This document shows, in pieces, positions 53,147-55,088 of a stretch of DNA of 55,088 bases. Source of the stretch: Halorubrum sp. Boch-26 (GTDB taxonomy: Archaea > Halobacteriota > Halobacteria > Halobacteriales > Haloferacaceae); NCBI RefSeq assembly GCF_029889805.1, contig NZ_JARANT010000004.1, positions 1-55,088 of the forward strand. Direction: 5' to 3'. Numbering within the stretch: position 1 is the first letter of the stretch; each line of letters opens with the position of its first letter. The notes beneath the pieces were generated by a model that made no database searches, was not told the origin of the DNA, and saw only the letters and a program-made list of their open reading frames with translations. Both the position numbers and the translations under genes were made by a program.

Positions 53147-53896
53147 ATGAGCATGAACGACGTCGTCGACGCGCTCGACGCGGCCGCGGGAACGACCTGT
53201 CTCGTCGGCGCCGGTGGAAAGAAGACCACACTGTACGCGCTCGCCGCCCGGCTCGACCGGGCCGTGCTCACGTCGACGGTCCGGATCCCGATCTTCGACC
53301 GCGAGGTCGCCGAAGTCCGGGCGACCGACGACCCGGTCGGCGAACTCGACGGGACCGCGGCGAACGGCGGCGAGGGAGACGCGTTTCCCCTCGGACTGGT
53401 CCCGGAGCGCGAGCGCGACGATCGGTATCGGGGGTACGACCCGGCCGTCGTCGACGATATCGCGGCCGCGCACGACGGTCCGGTGCTCGTGAAGGCGGAC
53501 GGCGCCCGAACGCGCCTTTTTAAGTCCCCGAACGAGCGCGAGCCGCAGATCCCGTCGGGCGCGGACCGCGTCGTACCGGTGGCGAGCGTCGGCGCGGTCG
53601 GCGAACCGCTGGCCGAGGAGACGGTTCACCGCCCCGAACGCGTGGCCGCGATCACCGACGCCGAACTCGGCGACGAGATCACCCCGGAACTGGTCGGGCG
53701 CGTGCTCGCCGACGAGCTGGGCGGCTTCAAAGACGTGCCGCCGGACGCGACGGCGATTCCACTTATAAACGCGGTCGACGACGCCGGCGACGAGGCGGTC
53801 GCACGGGAGGTCGCGCAGGTCGTGCACGAGCGCGCCGACGTCCCCCGAGTCGTGCTCGCGCGGATGATCGCCGGCGAGGTCGTCGACGTGGTGTGA
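53147..53896 (+). CDS. yqeC: YqeC-like protein (selenium/molybdenum hydroxylase accessory)
   Basis: 249 residues from ATG 53147. A P-loop, LVGAGGKKTTLYALA, is at the N-terminus. VLTSTVRIPIFD, VLVKADGARTRLFKSPNEREPQIP, VPVASVGAVGEPLAEETVHRPE and ATAIPLINAVDD match the putative accessory proteins of selenium-dependent molybdenum hydroxylases (YqeC). Their activity is unproven. Divergent from the AOR-type gene, which suggests a role in molybdo- or tungsto-enzyme maturation. No selD, yqeB or hydroxylase gene is in view. Confidence 0.83.
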   Translation: MSMNDVVDALDAAAGTTCLVGAGGKKTTLYALAARLDRAVLTSTVRIPIFDREVAEVRATDDPVGELDGTAANGGEGDAFPLGLVPERERDDRYRGYDPAVVDDIAAAHDGPVLVKADGARTRLFKSPNEREPQIPSGADRVVPVASVGAVGEPLAEETVHRPERVAAITDAELGDEITPELVGRVLADELGGFKDVPPDATAIPLINAVDDAGDEAVAREVAQVVHERADVPRVVLARMIAGEVVDVV

Positions 53897-53904
53897 ATAT
53901 AAGA
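53894..53904 (+). promoter_or_regulatory. TATA element of the HPr-enzyme I operon
   Basis: TGAATATAAGA overlaps the yqeC stop and is centred about 28 bp upstream of ATG 53927, indicating separate, leaderless transcription of the PTS genes. Confidence 0.5.
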
Positions 53905-53926
53905 CCGCTCGCGGTCCACTGCCGCC

Positions 53927-54253
53927 ATGGAGCGAACCGTGACGGTGGTTCCGGAGGCGGGACTCCACGCGCGCCCGGCCTCGAAGCTGGTACAGACGGC
54001 GAACGGGTTCGACGCCGACGTGTCGATCGGTCGCGCGGACGACGGCGACGACGGGCTGGTCCGCGCCGACAGCATGCTCTCGGTGAGCGGACTGAACGTC
54101 GCTCACGGCGAGTCGGTCCGCGTCGTCGCCGAGGGGCCCGAGGAGGCCGCCGCGCTCGACGCGGTCTGCGACCTGTTGACGAGCGAGGTCGAGGGGACGG
54201 GGGACGAGAGCGACGGAGGCGGGACCGACGCCGACGAGGGTGAGTCGGAGTGA
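53927..54253 (+). CDS. ptsH: Phosphocarrier protein HPr
   Basis: 108 residues. The HPr fold is complete over residues 1-87. The phosphorylated His14 lies in GLHARPASKL and a Ser at position 49 in ADSMLSVSGL corresponds to the regulatory serine site of Gram-positive HPr. An acidic disordered tail of about 20 residues follows. It accepts phosphate from enzyme I and passes it to EIIA components or to dihydroxyacetone kinase subunits. Its stop overlaps the enzyme I start. Confidence 0.94.
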   Translation: MERTVTVVPEAGLHARPASKLVQTANGFDADVSIGRADDGDDGLVRADSMLSVSGLNVAHGESVRVVAEGPEEAAALDAVCDLLTSEVEGTGDESDGGGTDADEGESE

Positions 54254-55088
54254 CGACCCTCACCGGCGTCGGGAGCACGCCGCTGTCGGGCGTCGGCGCG
54301 GCGCGCTGGTACCGGCCCGAGGCGGACCTGACGCTCCCCGACCGACCGGACCCCGCCGCGGTCGACGCGGCCGCCGAACTGACGCGGTTCGAGAGCGCCC
54401 GCGACGAGGCGCGCGAGGCGATCCGACGCGCCCGCGACCGGACTGCGGAACGCGTCGGCGAGGACGAGGCGGCGGTGTTCGACGCGCACGAGGGGTTCCT
54501 CGACGACCCGGAGCTGGTCGGCGATATCGAGGACGCGATCGGCGACGGGACCCCCGCCGAACACGCCGTTCACGACCGGTTCGCGGCCGCGATCGAGCAG
54601 TTCGAAGCGCTCGACGGTCCCATGGCCGAGCGGGCCGACGACCTGCGCGACGTCCGCGACCGCCTGCTCCGTGCCCTCTTGAACGTCGACGCGCTCAGCG
54701 ACCTCGGCGGCCTCCCGGACGGTACCGTGGTGCTGGCCGAGCGGCTCACGCCGAGCGACACGGCGGAACTGGACCCGGACGCGGTCGCCGGGATCGCCAC
54801 CGTCGCGGGCGGACGGACCGCCCACGCGGCGATCATCGCGCGCTCCCTGTCGATTCCGGCGGTCGTCGGCGTCGGCGAGACGCTTCGCGAGGTCGCCGAC
54901 GGCACCGAACTGCTCGTCGACGGGGTCGATGGGCGAGTCGTCGTCGACCCCGACGCGTCGGCGCGCACGACCGCCGAGGGCGACGCGACGCCGGCCGTCA
55001 CCGAACGCGTCGCGACCCACGACGGCCGGTCGGTCGAGGTTGCCGCGAACGTCGGGAGCGCCGCGGGACTCTCTGGCGCCGCCGACCG
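54250..55088 (+). CDS. ptsI: PEP-protein phosphotransferase (enzyme I), N-terminal part
   Basis: The start is GTG 54250, overlapping the ptsH stop (GTGA), and the gene runs off the right edge; about 279 residues are visible of a family near 570. The N-terminal HPr-binding helical domain (about 33-145) is followed by the swivelling phosphohistidine domain with GGRTAHAAIIARSLSIPAVVG, His192 being the PEP-phosphorylated residue. The PEP-binding barrel lies outside the window. With HPr it forms the general PTS part; the sugar- or dihydroxyacetone-specific part must be elsewhere or downstream. Confidence 0.93.
   Translation, partial: MTTLTGVGSTPLSGVGAARWYRPEADLTLPDRPDPAAVDAAAELTRFESARDEAREAIRRARDRTAERVGEDEAAVFDAHEGFLDDPELVGDIEDAIGDGTPAEHAVHDRFAAAIEQFEALDGPMAERADDLRDVRDRLLRALLNVDALSDLGGLPDGTVVLAERLTPSDTAELDPDAVAGIATVAGGRTAHAAIIARSLSIPAVVGVGETLREVADGTELLVDGVDGRVVVDPDASARTTAEGDATPAVTERVATHDGRSVEVAANVGSAAGLSGAAD

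Overview
The window is chromosomal DNA from a halophilic archaeon, most like the Halorubrum group. The evidence is high GC, strongly acidic predicted proteins, a TFB-type transcription factor, archaeal TATA elements 25-31 bp upstream of many start codons (so leaderless transcripts), a halocyanin, and archaeal informational genes (Elp3, GatE, RqcH, PAC2, METTL5-like, UPF0058). The genus assignment is inference; the archaeal, haloarchaeal nature is well supported. Both edges cut genes: an M20-type amidase on the left and a PTS enzyme I on the right.

Layout. Positions 1-2.3 kb hold the partial hydantoinase/carbamoylase-type amidase, a small membrane protein and a CaCA cation antiporter. Positions 2.3-13.5 kb form an alpha-glucan block. 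Three minus-strand genes (GH13 alpha-amylase-like, a second GH13 resembling glucosylglycerol hydrolases, and 4-alpha-glucanotransferase) are divergent from a 1581-residue plus-strand protein with two GH15 glucoamylase modules. None has a signal peptide, so intracellular glucan or glucoside turnover is likely. Positions 13.5-20.2 kb hold a small unknown gene, a MutS-type ATPase with a helix-hairpin-helix N-terminus, an MBL-fold hydrolase, an acyl-CoA dehydrogenase, an adenylate-forming ligase (possibly MenE) and a universal stress protein.

Positions 20.3-32.4 kb hold TFB, a two-gene unit with a METTL5-like methylase, a rhomboid protease with a large extra domain, UPF0058, a ribbon-helix-helix protein, a small molybdopterin oxidoreductase, isochorismate synthase, PAC2, an RsmB/NOP-type methyltransferase overlapping a PUA-like partner, a DoxX pair and a DUF790/Bax1 nuclease. 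Positions 32.5-38.4 kb hold Elp3 and RqcH, separated by a tnpB-only insertion element, then a DUF5820 protein. Positions 38.5-51.1 kb are mostly housekeeping: PurF, halocyanin, membrane proteins, tRNA-Leu(GAG), GatE, PsiE, an Lrp regulator divergent from a DMT exporter, a 2Fe-2S protein, BirA, a stress protein and YchF.

Positions 51.1-55.1 kb hold a divergent aldehyde ferredoxin oxidoreductase homologue without the usual iron-sulfur cysteine motif, a YqeC-like protein, HPr and the start of enzyme I.

The points most worth a second look are the cluster-less AOR divergent from yqeC, the glucosylglycerol-hydrolase-like enzyme in the glucan block, the TnpB element abutting the elp3 stop codon, the two-gene RNA methylase/PUA arrangement, and the unexplained 330-bp spacer after tRNA-Leu. 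No CRISPR array, rRNA, integrase or prophage was seen.
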